Shown: positions 1 to 10,690, numbered from the stretch's first letter. The stretch: DNA of 64,000 nucleotides from Rossellomorea sp. AcN35-11 (GCA_030388825.1 CP128835.1:2350001-2414000), one strand, 5' to 3'. Notes: generated by a model not told the origin, from the letters alone. A program made the numbers and translations.

Positions 1-1
1 G

Positions 2-550
2 AACGTAAATGACTATGTAAGCGAAGGTCAGCTCCTGGTATCCGGATTGATCGGCCATGAAGACAATCCTAAAGGGGTGGCGGCCAAAGCGAAAATAATG
101 GGGGAGACATGGTACAAATCTTCAGTGGATCTGCCTTTGAAAACGCAATTTGTCGTGTTTAGCGGCAATGAAAAAAGGAAGCATTATGTAGGGGTCGGGT
201 CATTTGCCATTCAAGTCTGGGGATTCGGTAAGAATGAATATAAACAATCGATTACGGAAGAGAATCAAAAGAATCTACGCTTCCTCAAATGGGATCTGCC
301 TGTATATTATATGGATAGAAGCATAAAAGAAAAGGAAGATGTGGAAAGAACGTATACAAAATCAGAAGCTGTAAACGCCGCCAAAAAGCTTGCAAGGAGT
401 AACTTGGAGTCTCAGTTACCGGAAGATGCGGAAATCACTGGTGAAAAAATTTTGCAAGAGAAGGTTGAGAATGGTAAAGTTAGGGTAACAATTCACTTTA
501 AAGTATTAGAAGACATTGCGGTAGGACAACCAATTATTCAAGGAGACTAA
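2..550 (+). CDS. yqfD: Sporulation protein YqfD, C-terminal part (start outside window)
   Basis: The frame is open from base 2 and ends at TAA, giving 183 residues of a protein of about 400 residues. YqfD is a membrane-anchored protein needed for efficient sporulation in B. subtilis; its biochemical role is not known. The visible part begins NVNDYVSEGQLLVSG and has no membrane segment, so it is the soluble C-terminal region. It lies 3 bases upstream of phoH, whose Shine-Dalgarno site (AAGGAG) sits inside its last codons. The order yqfD-phoH-pgpH-ybeY is the standard Bacillus order, which supports the name. Confidence 0.85.
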   Translation, partial: NVNDYVSEGQLLVSGLIGHEDNPKGVAAKAKIMGETWYKSSVDLPLKTQFVVFSGNEKRKHYVGVGSFAIQVWGFGKNEYKQSITEENQKNLRFLKWDLPVYYMDRSIKEKEDVERTYTKSEAVNAAKKLARSNLESQLPEDAEITGEKILQEKVENGKVRVTIHFKVLEDIAVGQPIIQGD

Positions 551-553
551 CGA

Positions 554-1514
554 ATGCCAGATGAAATCTTAATGAAATTACAACTTGAAAACCCAAATGA
601 AGCCATTGCTTTGTTCGGTGTTTCAGATTCTCACCTAAAATTGATAGAACAGGAATTAAACGTTTCGATTGTAACAAGAGGCGAAGAATTGCTGGTTTCA
701 GGTAAGGAAGAAGATGTAAGTCTAGCTCTTGATGTTTCAGATCGACTCGTAGCAGTGATACGAAAGGGAATTAATATAGGCCAGAGAGATGTCCATTATG
801 CATTGGAAATGGGCAGGCAAGGCACACTTGAATATTTTACAGACTTGTATAATGAAGAAATTACGAAAAATGCTAAAGGCAAACCCATCAGGGTCAAAAC
901 CCTGGGGCAACGTCAATACATCCAGGCCATCAAAAAACACGATATGGTGTTCGGGATCGGCCCTGCTGGTACAGGTAAAACGTATTTGGCTGTTGTGATG
1001 GCCGTGCATGCTCTAAAGAACGGCCAGGTGAAAAAAAATCATCCTTACAAGACCGGCAGTGGAAGCAGGGGAGAGTCTCGGTTTCCTGCCGGGTGACTTG
1101 AAGGAAAAGGTTGACCCTTATCTGCGTCCCCTTTATGACGCGTTGCATGATGTCTTTGGTGCTGAGCATACAGCCCGGTTGATTGAAAGAGGGACCATTG
1201 AAATCGCTCCTCTTGCTTATATGAGAGGTCGCACACTGGATGACGCCTTTGTCATTCTTGATGAAGCCCAAAACACCACGAAAGCTCAGATGAAGATGTT
1301 CTTAACCAGACTTGGGTTTGATTCCAAGATGATCATCACGGGGGATCGCTCTCAAGTGGATCTGCCGAGAGGAAGCGAATCAGGGTTGATTTCTTCTGAA
1401 AGAATATTAAAAGATGTAAAAGGAGTATCGTTTATTTATCTTGATCAGGCGGATGTGGTCCGTCATCCGTTGGTTGCAAAAATAATCGATGCATATGAAA
1501 CAATCGAAACGTAA
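554..1514 (+). CDS. phoH: PhoH-like ATPase, reading frame broken by one extra A
   Basis: PhoH is a cytoplasmic P-loop ATPase, proposed to act in RNA metabolism and usually found beside ybeY. The N-terminal part carries an RNA-binding-like region and Walker A (GPAGTGKT, about residue 136). The downstream part carries Walker B (FVILDEAQN) and MIITGD. The two parts are in different frames: the first frame stops at 1096 and the second is open to 1514. The break is a run of eight A at 1031-1038. With seven A the sequence reads [15 protein letters not shown], matching the family, and the product is 319 residues, the usual length. The span is 3n+1. Either a sequencing error or a null mutation; I favour error. 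Confidence 0.85.
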
Positions 1515-1523
1515 TAGGATATA

Positions 1524-1588
1524 GAGATTGATCCTTTGTATTCACCTAGCCTTCAGTAAGGTGACGCATGCAGGGATCAATCTTTTTT
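1524..1588 (+). terminator. Rho-independent terminator after phoH
   Basis: AGATTGATCC pairs with GGATCAATCT, with an inner TCACCT/AGGTGA pair, followed by TTTTTT. Confidence 0.75.
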
Positions 1589-1706
1589 ATTGGGTTAAAC
1601 ATAGATAATTACATTAAAAACTGTTATGATTTTACATAATTGCTAGATTGTTTTTTTCTCATTTTCCTGCTGGATTAAATCGTACATACATAACAGGGGG
1701 TTCTTT

Positions 1707-3873
1707 ATGCAAACGCACCCATTTCTATTCAAAATAAGGAGCTTTCTTAGCTACCGACTATTTACCAATCTCTTATTTGTGTTGCTTGGCATCATTGTTT
1801 TCGGTGTCCTATATGGAAATGTAAAACCGAAAACCCTGGATATTAACCTGTATGAAGAAGCCCCTACAACGATAAGGGCTCCAAAGAAGTTCATCGATAA
1901 AGAGGCAACTGAGAAGAAGCAGCAAGAGGCGAAGGATGAAGTCGGGAACGTATACACCCCTAAAGAAGGGGCGATCGACAACTCCATTTCCTTACTCCGT
2001 TCCCTCATTGAAAGTGTAAAAGAAGTAAAGAATGAATCTGCTCCTCAGAAGGCTGAATCAGAGGAACTTAAACCAACAGCCCAAGTGGATATCAATGAGC
2101 AGTTGAAGCTGCTTAAAGCAAAGCTACCTAAAGATAAAAATAACAATGTAACCAACCAATTGAATGACTCTGTATTAAAAATCCTCCTGCTGGCCACCGA
2201 TGAAGATTTGGAGAGAGTGGAAACAATTGTTTCCACTCAAATGAAGATCATCATGCAAAACGGTGTAAAAGAAGAGGAATTGAGGGAAGCGAGGTTAAAC
2301 TTAGAACAAAGGATCACAGACTATACGTTTATAGGCGAACTATCCAATGCCGCTGTTAAACTCGGGAACGTTGCTCTTGAGCCGACCTTATATTTCGATG
2401 CAGAGAAAACCGATGAATTAAAGAAGCTTGCCGTAGCCAATGTGCAATCGGTAGAAATCATTGAAGGAGGGGTCATTGTAGAAGATGGGGAGCTGATTAC
2501 TCCAAAAGAATACAGAATCATGAAATCGTTAGGGATGGTCGAAAATACGTCCTCGTTTAAGCCGTATATTGGGCTCGCCCTTTTTGTACTCGTCGTGATC
2601 AGTTCACTGTATTATTTCTTCTACACTCTGGAAGTGACAGAAGAAAGGAAACAAAATTATCTTATCTTGACCAGCATTGTGTTCGTCATCTCGCTTTTGA
2701 TCATGAAGATTGTAGGTTTGATCGAGCAACTGGATATCCATGATATTTCCTTTATTTTTCCAGCTGCTTTCACCGGGATGATCCTGCGGATATTATTGAA
2801 TGAACGGATAGCCATGATGATGGTGTTCATTATGGCAGCTTGTTCGAGTATCGTTTATCATGACCGTTTCTCAGGTTCCATCGATATGGAGATTGCCATT
2901 TACACATTATTCAGTGGTGTATCAGGTATCTTGTTTCTCGTTAGTCGTAATCAGCGCTCGAATATACTCAGGGCGGGAATCTATGTCTCGTTGGTCAATA
3001 TATTGATTCTGGCGTTTTTAGTTTTACTAAGCGGAACATCCTATTCCACCAGCGAGTATGTGTATTATCTGGTATTTGCACTGGTCTCAGGGATCAGTTC
3101 TTCCATCCTGACGATCGGATTCCTGCCCTTTTTCGAGGCCGGGTTCGGAATCCTTTCTTCCATGAGACTGGTGGAACTGTCCAGTCCAACTCAACCTTTA
3201 TTAAAGAAGCTATTGACCGATGCTCCCGGCACTTATCACCACAGTGTCATGGTAGCAAACCTGGCAGAAGCTGCCTGTGAATCCATTGGGGCGAATGGCC
3301 TCCTGGCAAGAGTAGGGTGCTACTATCATGATGTCGGGAAGTCTAAAAGACCTCATTTCTTCATCGAAAATCAATTAAATATGGAAAATCCCCATGACAG
3401 GGTATCCCCTGAAACGAGTAGGGATGTCATCATCAGTCATACCTCGGATGGGGCAGAAATGCTAAGGAAACACAAGCTTCCAAAGGAGATTGTCGATATT
3501 GCCGAGCAGCCATCATGGAACGACCTTGCTGAAATATTTCTATTATAAGGCAAAGGATCAAGGGAAAGATGTTAAGGAAGAAGAATATCGATACCCGGGT
3601 CCTAAACCCCAAACGAAAGAAGCTGCCATTATCAGCATCGCCGATAGTGTCGAGGCGGCTGTCAGATCGAAGAAATCACCTACACAAGGGGAGATTCAAC
3701 AGCTTGTCCATTCCATCGTCCAAGACAGGCTTCAGGATGGTCAGTTTAACGAATGTGATATCTCTTTGAAACAATTAGAGACGGTTAAAAGGTCCCTCTG
3801 TGAGACCTTAAATGGGATCTTTCATCCGAGAATTGAATATCCGGAACTAAAAGAAAAAGGAGAAGAAGAATGA
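1707..3873 (+). CDS. pgpH: Cyclic-di-AMP phosphodiesterase PgpH (7TM-HD), frame broken by one extra C
   Basis: PgpH (YqfF) is a membrane HD-domain phosphodiesterase that hydrolyses c-di-AMP. Visible are an N-terminal membrane anchor (about residues 15-35), an extracellular 7TMR-HDED region to about residue 280, a block of seven membrane segments, and the HD domain with [13 protein letters not shown] and YYHDVGK. The first frame stops at 3548, while the last HD helices lie in another frame open to 3873. At 3510-3511 the sequence has CC where a single C would give [16 protein letters not shown], the conserved third HD motif. Repaired length is 721 residues, near the family's usual size of about 710. 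Start ATG follows a GGGGG site. It overlaps ybeY by four bases. Confidence 0.87.
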
Positions 3874-4343
3874 CATTATTGATCGACTTTATAGATGAAA
3901 CAGAAAAAGTAACCGAAGAAGAAACAAATCTTGTGCAAACAATCCTGAACTTTGCAGCACAAAAGGAAGAAGTTGAAGATGACAGTGAAGTGTCGGTTAC
4001 ATTTGTAACGAATGAGAGAATCAGGGAAATCAATCGGGAATATCGTCATAAGGACCAGCCGACGGATGTCATTTCGTTTGCCCTTGAAGAATTGGGAGAG
4101 GATGAAGTCGAAATTATCGGTGCTCAACTTCCCCGGATTCTCGGAGATATCATCATTTCCATCGACAGGGCGAAAGAGCAGGCAGAAGAATACAATCATT
4201 CATTTTCCAGGGAACTGGGGTTTCTTGCTCTTCACGGATTCCTGCATTTACTAGGATATGATCATATGGAAGAGGAAGACGAAAAGAAGATGTTTCAGAG
4301 ACAGAAGGATATCTTAGATGAATATGGACTCAAAAGGGAATAA
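3870..4343 (+). CDS. ybeY: Endoribonuclease YbeY (rRNA maturation)
   Basis: YbeY (YqfG) is a single-strand-specific metallo-endoribonuclease acting in 16S rRNA 3' end maturation and ribosome quality control. The 157-residue length is typical. The zinc-binding signature [11 protein letters not shown] is at about residues 120-130, and the N-terminal half has the family segment [16 protein letters not shown]. The start overlaps the pgpH stop (ATGA), implying translational coupling. The downstream dgkA start lies inside its 3' end. phoH-pgpH-ybeY-dgkA is a conserved Firmicutes block. Confidence 0.95.
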   Translation: MTLLIDFIDETEKVTEEETNLVQTILNFAAQKEEVEDDSEVSVTFVTNERIREINREYRHKDQPTDVISFALEELGEDEVEIIGAQLPRILGDIIISIDRAKEQAEEYNHSFSRELGFLALHGFLHLLGYDHMEEEDEKKMFQRQKDILDEYGLKRE

Positions 4344-4716
4344 ATTCGGACTGTTCAGGTTCCTGAAATCCTTTGGATATGCAGCAGAAGGGATTAAATC
4401 TGTCTGGTCCTCCGAGCAGAATTTCAGAATCCACTCCTGTGTAGGGCTTGTTGTTTTCATCGCAGCGTATCTTCTTTCTGTTTCAGCGATGGAATGGATC
4501 GTCCTCGTCATCCTGGTGTTTGCAGTGCTTGCCCTGGAGACCATGAACACTGCGATTGAAAAGGCAGTCGATCTTTCTCAATCAGGCTACCATCCATTGG
4601 CGAAAGCGGCAAAGGATCTTGCTTCGGGAGCTGTTTTACTTTTTGCCGTCGGAACTGCCATTGTGGGGGGGATAATCTTTATCCCCAAGCTGCTTGAGCT
4701 CATTTTGACTCGTTGA
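4318..4716 (+). CDS. dgkA: Undecaprenol / diacylglycerol kinase DgkA
   Basis: This is a small integral membrane kinase; the Gram-positive members phosphorylate undecaprenol to recycle the lipid carrier for wall synthesis. The 132 residues contain three membrane segments (about 32-52, 58-76, 100-122) and the conserved core [15 protein letters not shown], whose acidic residues bind metal and substrate. The chosen start overlaps ybeY by 26 bases; an in-frame ATG six bases later is equally possible. The N-terminal amphipathic stretch [13 protein letters not shown] is typical of the family. Confidence 0.93.
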   Translation: MNMDSKGNKFGLFRFLKSFGYAAEGIKSVWSSEQNFRIHSCVGLVVFIAAYLLSVSAMEWIVLVILVFAVLALETMNTAIEKAVDLSQSGYHPLAKAAKDLASGAVLLFAVGTAIVGGIIFIPKLLELILTR

Positions 4717-4752
4717 CGGGCTTAGAAAAGATGCGAATAGGTGAAAAATGGA

Positions 4753-4797
4753 GGCTGAAGGGAAGAAATTGCAGGATTTCTTCCCTTCAGCCTTTAA
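4753..4797 (+). terminator. Terminator after dgkA
   Basis: A perfect 17-bp stem, GGCTGAAGGGAAGAAAT and its complement, with a 6-base loop and a short T tract. It separates the phoH-dgkA block from cdd. Confidence 0.8.
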
Positions 4798-4929
4798 TTC
4801 ATTTGAAAACGTTCTTCTACTTGTATAGAATATATGAGCATAGGACAAAATCGATAAATAGTTTGAATTATCTAACTATTTTATTACAAAATGATAACAG
4901 CCCATTTTCTTTTGGTGAAGTTGTAGTAA

Positions 4930-6274
<1,345 letters not shown>

Positions 6275-6385
6275 TTGACGAATTTACAATATTTAGACCA
6301 CATTTTTTAAAGAGAAAATGCTCATTCTAATCACAAGAAAGCTTATGAAGTCTTGCTAGTTTAAATCCAGAAAGGTGGGTTTTTT

Positions 6386-6529
6386 ATGTTAGACTTAACA
6401 TGGAAATTTTTTTCGCAGACAGGTAGTATAGATACCTATTTACTTTTTAAGGAGCTAGAGAAGGAGTCGGTTGACGATCCCTATAGCTTTGAAGAAGAAA
6501 CAGCGGAAGTTGATTTTCCTTTAACGTGA
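6386..6529 (+). CDS. yqzL: Small protein YqzL
   Basis: A 47-codon frame with an ATG preceded by AAAGGTGGG. The product starts MLDLTWKFFSQTGSIDTYLL and has an acidic C-terminus ending EVDFPLT. It matches the small YqzL family found between era and recO in Bacillus. No function is known to me. It is cytoplasmic, without membrane segment. It starts 112 bases after era and ends 45 bases before recO. Confidence 0.85.
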   Translation: MLDLTWKFFSQTGSIDTYLLFKELEKESVDDPYSFEEETAEVDFPLT

Positions 6530-6574
6530 TAAGTGTGTCATCACCCGGGTGGATGGAAGTCGGGAGGTGGCTGT

Positions 6575-7327
6575 ATGCTACAGAAGTGTGAAGGAATCGT
6601 TATCAGAACGAATCATTACGGTGAGTCGAATAAAATTATTACCATATACACACGGGAATTTGGAAAGATCGGATTGATGGCTAGAGGGGCGAAAAAACCC
6701 AATAGCCGTCTATCCGCCATTTCACAATTGTTTACATACGGTTATTTCCTTTTCATTAAAGGAAGTGGGCTGGGTACCCTTCAACAGGGAGAGATGGTTG
6801 AGTCATTAAGACATGTAAGGGAAGACTTGTTTAAGACGGCTTATGCCACTTACGTCGTGGATCTTCTCGATAAAGCGACGGAGGACCGTAAGCCGAACCC
6901 TTTTCTTTTTGAATTACTATATAAGACCATTCAATATTTAAATGAAGACCATGATCCTGAGATACTCATGCATATATTTGAAATGAAAATGCTGCCTGTA
7001 TTGGGATTGTATCCTCATCTAAATGGATGTGCAGTGTGCGGGGAAGCGGACGGTGAATTTTCCTTTTCCTTTAAAGAAAATGGATTCATCTGTCATCGCT
7101 GCCTAAGTGAAGATCCTCATCATATGCCGATCTCACAAAGCACCGTGAAGCTTTTGAGGTTGTTTTACTATTTCGATATCAATCGATTGGGAAATATCTC
7201 GGTAAAAGATGAAACAAAACTTCAATTGAAGCGGGTAATCAGGACTTATTACGATGAAAATTCAGGTTTAACATTAAAATCCAGAAGGTTTTTAGACCAG
7301 ATGGATAACCTAAAGGACTTATTCTAG
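6575..7327 (+). CDS. recO: DNA repair protein RecO
   Basis: RecO promotes RecA loading with RecR and anneals SSB-coated single strands in the RecFOR recombination pathway. It has an N-terminal OB-fold ([17 protein letters not shown] onward) and a central zinc-binding site with CAVC and CHRC (about residues 150-180). The ATG at 6575 is chosen because GGGAGG stands 5-9 bases before it; a longer frame from 6533 has no ribosome site and adds an unrelated leader. Length is 250 residues, as expected. Confidence 0.95.
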   Translation: MLQKCEGIVIRTNHYGESNKIITIYTREFGKIGLMARGAKKPNSRLSAISQLFTYGYFLFIKGSGLGTLQQGEMVESLRHVREDLFKTAYATYVVDLLDKATEDRKPNPFLFELLYKTIQYLNEDHDPEILMHIFEMKMLPVLGLYPHLNGCAVCGEADGEFSFSFKENGFICHRCLSEDPHHMPISQSTVKLLRLFYYFDINRLGNISVKDETKLQLKRVIRTYYDENSGLTLKSRRFLDQMDNLKDLF

Positions 7328-7362
7328 TTTATTTTAGCTTTGCTGCTTGTGATTATATAAAA

Positions 7363-7398
7363 GGACCCATTCATTTTGTGGAATGGGTCCATTTTTTT
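7363..7398 (+). terminator. Terminator after recO
   Basis: GGACCCATTC and GAATGGGTCC form a perfect 10-bp stem around an 8-base loop, followed by TTTTTTT. Confidence 0.9.
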
Positions 7399-7517
7399 AT
7401 TTTCGTTCCAATAAGAGAATTTCTTAATGTGTGTTCACATTTTGACACAATAATCAGGGAAAGTGGCCGAAAAACGTAAATATAGACCAATAAAACTCGG
7501 AATGTACCATAACATGC

Positions 7518-8196
7518 TCTTTCCTGCAGGGTCGTCTTATGCTTGTCGCCTCTGGGCAAAGCCCCTCCGCTTTAGGTTCTGCCAGCTCCGGCGGCTAGAG
7601 GCTCGAGGTCATAAGTCAACCCTGCCAAAAAGGCAAAGAGCGCCTTTCCGGCAGGGTCGTCTTATGCTTGTCGCCTCTGAACGAGCCGCCTCAGCTTTAG
7701 GTTCTGCCAGCTCCGGCGGCTAGCCCCTCGAGGTCATATCTAAAAAATCCCCAAAGGCAAAAAGCGCCTTCAGGGATTTTCCAGATATGCTTGTCGGGGC
7801 TGAACGAGCCGCCTCCGCTTTAGGATTCTGCCAGCTCCGGCGGCTAGAGGCTCGAGGTCATAAGTCAACCCTGCCAAAAAGGCAAAGAGCGCCTTTCCGG
7901 CAGGGTCGTCTTATGCTTGTCGCCTCTGAACGAGCCGCCTCCGCTTTAGGGTTCTGCCAGCTCCGGGGCTTAGAGGCTCGAGGTCATAAGTCAAACATAC
8001 CAAAAAGGCAAAGAACGCCTTTCCGGTATGTTTGACTTATGCTTGTCGCCTCTGGGCAAAGCCCCTCCGCTTTAGGTTCTGCCAGCTCCGGCGGCTAGCC
8101 CCTCGAGGTCATATCTAAAAAATCCCTAAAGGCAAAAAGCGCCTTCAGGGATTTTCCAGATATGCTTGTCGGGGCTGAACGAGCCGCCTCCGCTTT
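7518..8196. repeat. Tandem array of ~125-bp palindromic (hairpin) repeats: one half unit and five full units
   Basis: Right-hand stem ends recur with a 124-126 bp period. Full hairpin cores are at 7590-7690, 7715-7813, 7839-7939, 7965-8065 and 8090-8188. The left edge (7518-7565) is a half unit with only a right arm. Units are joined by the linker TTTAGGTTCTGCCAGCTCC. Each unit folds back on itself with a constant tip, AAAGGC/GCCTTT. Arm sequences differ between units but always change on both sides: AGAGGC/GCCTCT versus AGCCCC/GGGGCT, CATAAG/CTTATG versus ATATCT/AGATAT, ACCCTGCC/GGCAGGGT versus AACATACC/GGTATGTT, and GGCGGCT/AGCCGCC versus GGGGCTT/AAGCCCC. The array lies between convergent recO and glyQS and touches the glyQS stop. 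The open frames across it are compositional artefacts. It is much more G+C-rich than its surroundings. Confidence 0.93.
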
Positions 8197-8202
8197 AGGG
8201 GT

Positions 8203-9576
8203 TTAAAACTTAATTTTTTCCTGTAAGAATGCTTTTACTTCTCTGATGGGCATTCTGACTTGGTCCATCGTGTCACGGTCACGTACGGTTACTTGACGGT
8301 CTTCTAGTGAGTCAAAGTCAAATGTGATACAGTATGGTGTACCGATTTCGTCCTGACGACGGTAGCGTTTACCGATTGATGCCGTTTCGTCGAAGTCGAT
8401 CATAAGATCTTGTGACAGTTCTTCATATACTTTGAATGCATCGTCAGACAGTTTTTTGGAGAGCGGCAGGACGGCTGCTTTAAACGGAGCCAGTGCCGGG
8501 TGAAAACGTAGCACTGTGCGTGAATCGTTTTCAAGCTCTTCTTCTTCGAAAGCATCGCAGAGGAATGCAAGAGTTACACGGTCTGCTCCCAGGGAAGGTT
8601 CGATACAGTATGGAACATATTTTTCATTTGTTTGTGGATCCATGTAGTGGAAGTCCTCATTTGAATGCTCCATATGACGCTTCAGGTCAAAGTCTGTGCG
8701 ATCAGCCACGCCCCAAAGCTCTCCCCAGCCGAATGGGAACTTGTATTCTATATCCGTCGTCGCATTACTGTAGTGAGATAATTCATCTTGGTCATGATCG
8801 CGCAAGCGCATATTATCTTCACTCATACCAAGTGTTAATAACCAGTTTTTACAGAATTCACGCCAGTAAGAGAACCACTCCAGGTCTTCACCAGGTTTGC
8901 AGAAGAATTCCAGTTCCATTTGTTCGAATTCACGTGTTCTGAATGTGAAATTTCCAGGTGTAATTTCATTTCGGAAACTCTTTCCGACCTGTGCAATACC
9001 AAAAGGCATTTTCTTACGCATGGAACGCTGAACGTTTTTAAAGTTTACAAAGATTCCTTGTGCCGTTTCAGGGCGTAAATAGATTTCATTTGTAGAAGAT
9101 TCCGTTACACCTTGGTGGGTTTTGAACATGAGATCAAATTGGCGGATATCGGTGAAATCGTGGCTTCCACAATCAGGACAGGCAATATCATGCTCTTTGA
9201 TGATTTCTTCCATTTTATCGAAGGAAAGGCCGTCAACGATCATGTCGATTCCTTTTTCTTCAAGGGCATTCTCGATGATTTTATCAGCACGATGACGTGT
9301 TTTACATTGCTTACAGTCAATCATTGGATCGTTGAAGTTTCCAACGTGACCGGAAGCTACCCAGGTTTGGGGGTTCATTAGAATACTTGCATCAAGACCC
9401 ACGTTATATGGGGATTCCTGAACGAATTTTTTCCACCAGGCTTTTTTAATATTGTTTTTTAGTTCTACACCTAACGGTCCGTAATCCCATGTGTTAGCGA
9501 GACCACCGTAAATTTCCGACCCAGGGAATACAAATCCCCGATGCTTGGCTAAATTCACTACTTTTTCCATTGACAT
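8203..9576 (-). CDS. glyQS: Glycyl-tRNA synthetase, single-chain (alpha2) type
   Basis: A class II aminoacyl-tRNA synthetase that charges tRNA-Gly. The 457 residues begin [20 protein letters not shown] and show the eukaryote/archaea-like alpha2 family features: [23 protein letters not shown] (motif 2 region), FRNEITP and EPSLGADR (motif 3). Two cysteine pairs (CKQC and CPDC) lie in the inserted region. The ATG at 9576 follows AAGGAGTG. The frame is open for 32 more codons upstream, but that stretch is the T-box terminator, not protein. B. subtilis uses the two-subunit GlyQ/GlyS enzyme at this position, so the gene type has been exchanged. Confidence 0.95.
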   Translation of the reverse strand: MSMEKVVNLAKHRGFVFPGSEIYGGLANTWDYGPLGVELKNNIKKAWWKKFVQESPYNVGLDASILMNPQTWVASGHVGNFNDPMIDCKQCKTRHRADKIIENALEEKGIDMIVDGLSFDKMEEIIKEHDIACPDCGSHDFTDIRQFDLMFKTHQGVTESSTNEIYLRPETAQGIFVNFKNVQRSMRKKMPFGIAQVGKSFRNEITPGNFTFRTREFEQMELEFFCKPGEDLEWFSYWREFCKNWLLTLGMSEDNMRLRDHDQDELSHYSNATTDIEYKFPFGWGELWGVADRTDFDLKRHMEHSNEDFHYMDPQTNEKYVPYCIEPSLGADRVTLAFLCDAFEEEELENDSRTVLRFHPALAPFKAAVLPLSKKLSDDAFKVYEELSQDLMIDFDETASIGKRYRRQDEIGTPYCITFDFDSLEDRQVTVRDRDTMDQVRMPIREVKAFLQEKIKF

Positions 9577-9610
9577 AAAAGTCACTCCTTTTTCATCATA
9601 TATGTAACTA

Positions 9611-9823
9611 AAATAAAAAAGCTCGTCCTTAGGCAAATAGCCTAGGGACGAGCTTGATACTCGCGGTTCCACCCTAGTTGATACACATGTTCATGCATAC
9701 CCACTTTTACATGTAAAATAGCTCGGGATTGCCGTTTCCTTGCTTTCCAGGCTTTCACCATCCCTGGTCGCTTACGAGCAGCAAGTACTTATTGATCCTT
9801 CATAGCAATATTGGTTGTAAGAT
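9611..9823 (-). promoter_or_regulatory. Glycine T-box riboswitch leader of glyQS
   Basis: On the minus strand the T-box signature AGGGTGGAACCGCG is at 9662-9675. It is followed by a strong terminator stem, GCTCGTCCCTAGGC against its near complement (9621-9653), and a T-rich run (9611-9620). Upstream are a stem I segment with AGCGACCAGGGATGG and a candidate specifier GGC (Gly) at 9731-9733 in ACGGCA. Uncharged tRNA-Gly would stabilise the antiterminator and allow glyQS transcription. T-box identity is clear; the specifier position is inferred. Confidence 0.93.
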
Positions 9824-9829
9824 GAAGAC

Positions 9830-9858
9830 ATTTTATCATGATAAAGAAATAATTACAA
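9830..9858 (-). promoter_or_regulatory. Sigma-A promoter of the glyQS T-box transcript
   Basis: TTGTAA (9853-9858) and TAAAAT (9830-9835) on the minus strand are separated by 17 bases, placing the start near 9823, just before the T-box stem I. Confidence 0.7.
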
Positions 9859-10037
9859 CAACTGATCAAGGTAAGTGAAAAGATTTGAAGTTTAAATCAA
9901 AAAAAGATACTCTGTGTTAAGTGAAATTTAAAATATAGTGTTGACACAAATGAATGATAATATGCTCTTTTCATTTTCTTTTAATAGTATATAATATTTC
10001 ATATAAAGTATAACATAAATCCTTTGTCCGTTAGGTG

Positions 10038-10674
10038 GTGAGTAACAATCGAACTTAATAAGCGTCAAGAACATATCTTACAAATAGTGAAAGACAACGG
10101 ACCCATTACTGGAGAACAAATTGCCGATCGATTAAACCTGACCAGAGCGACACTAAGGCCTGACTTGGCCATCTTAACCATGGCAGGCTACTTGGATGCC
10201 CGTCCAAGAGTGGGTTATTTCTATACAGGTAAAACCGGTACACAGCTATTGACAGAAAACCTGAACAAAATATATGTTAAAGATTATCAATCGATCCCTG
10301 TAGTGGTGAACGAAAATGTATCGGTCTATGATGCCATCGTCACAATGTTCCTTGAGGACGTTGGAACGTTGTTTGTTGTGGATACGAATACGTATTTAGT
10401 CGGGGTTCTTTCCCGGAAAGATCTTCTGAGAGCCAGCATCGGAAAGCAGGAACTCAGCACCCTTCCGGTGAATATCATTATGACACGTATGCCTAATATT
10501 ACGGTCTGTGAGAAAGATGACCAGTTAATAGGCGTAGCCAAAGATTTGATTCATAAGCAAATTGATTCCGTTCCTGTGGTTAAGAAGACGGAAAAAGGCG
10601 ACTTAGAGGTCATAGGAAGAATTACGAAGACCAATATTACGAAAGCATTTGTAGCATTAGCAGATGAATATTAG
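10038..10674 (+). CDS. ccpN: Transcriptional repressor CcpN, frame broken near the start by one extra A
   Basis: CcpN represses gluconeogenic genes (gapB, pckA) in the presence of glucose. It has an N-terminal helix-turn-helix (GEQIADRLNLTRATLRPDL) and two CBS domains (about residues 85-205). No ATG, GTG or TTG opens the long frame before codon 14 (GTG at 10087), which would delete part of the DNA-binding domain. GTG at 10038 would start S-T-I-E-L-N-K-R-Q, the known N-terminus, if one A at 10044-10045 is removed. The repaired length is 211 residues, against 212 in B. subtilis. An alternative is an AUC start at 10048 placed 9 bases after AGGTGG. yqfL follows 16 bases downstream. Confidence 0.85.
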
Positions 10675-10690
10675 AAGGTGGTGAACGATC

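Noticed and set aside
7463..8035. Open frames of 86 and 82 residues across the repeat array
   Set aside because: They follow the 125-bp repeat period, are rich in Arg, Ala, Ser and Gly from G+C-rich stems, and lack ribosome sites. The compensatory changes preserve pairing, not codons.
7518..8196. The array as a CRISPR locus
   Set aside because: Unit length, internal palindromes and near-identical content without unique spacers do not fit, and no cas genes are present.
8493..9381. Plus-strand frames of 149 and 89 residues inside glyQS
   Set aside because: They are antisense shadows of a well conserved gene, without ribosome sites or family resemblance.
9577..9672. N-terminal extension of glycyl-tRNA synthetase by 32 residues
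   Set aside because: This stretch is the T-box terminator. The ribosome site AAGGAGTG lies just before the ATG at 9576.
10018..10037. Mobile elements or prophage remains anywhere in the window
   Set aside because: No transposase, integrase, tRNA gene, attachment-like direct repeat or phage protein was found on either strand; the synteny is that of core chromosome.
10048..10050. AUC as the true start of ccpN, with AUA for yqxD
   Set aside because: Both could be placed by ribosome-site spacing, but three other genes in the window have the same one-base excess, so insertion error explains all five more simply.
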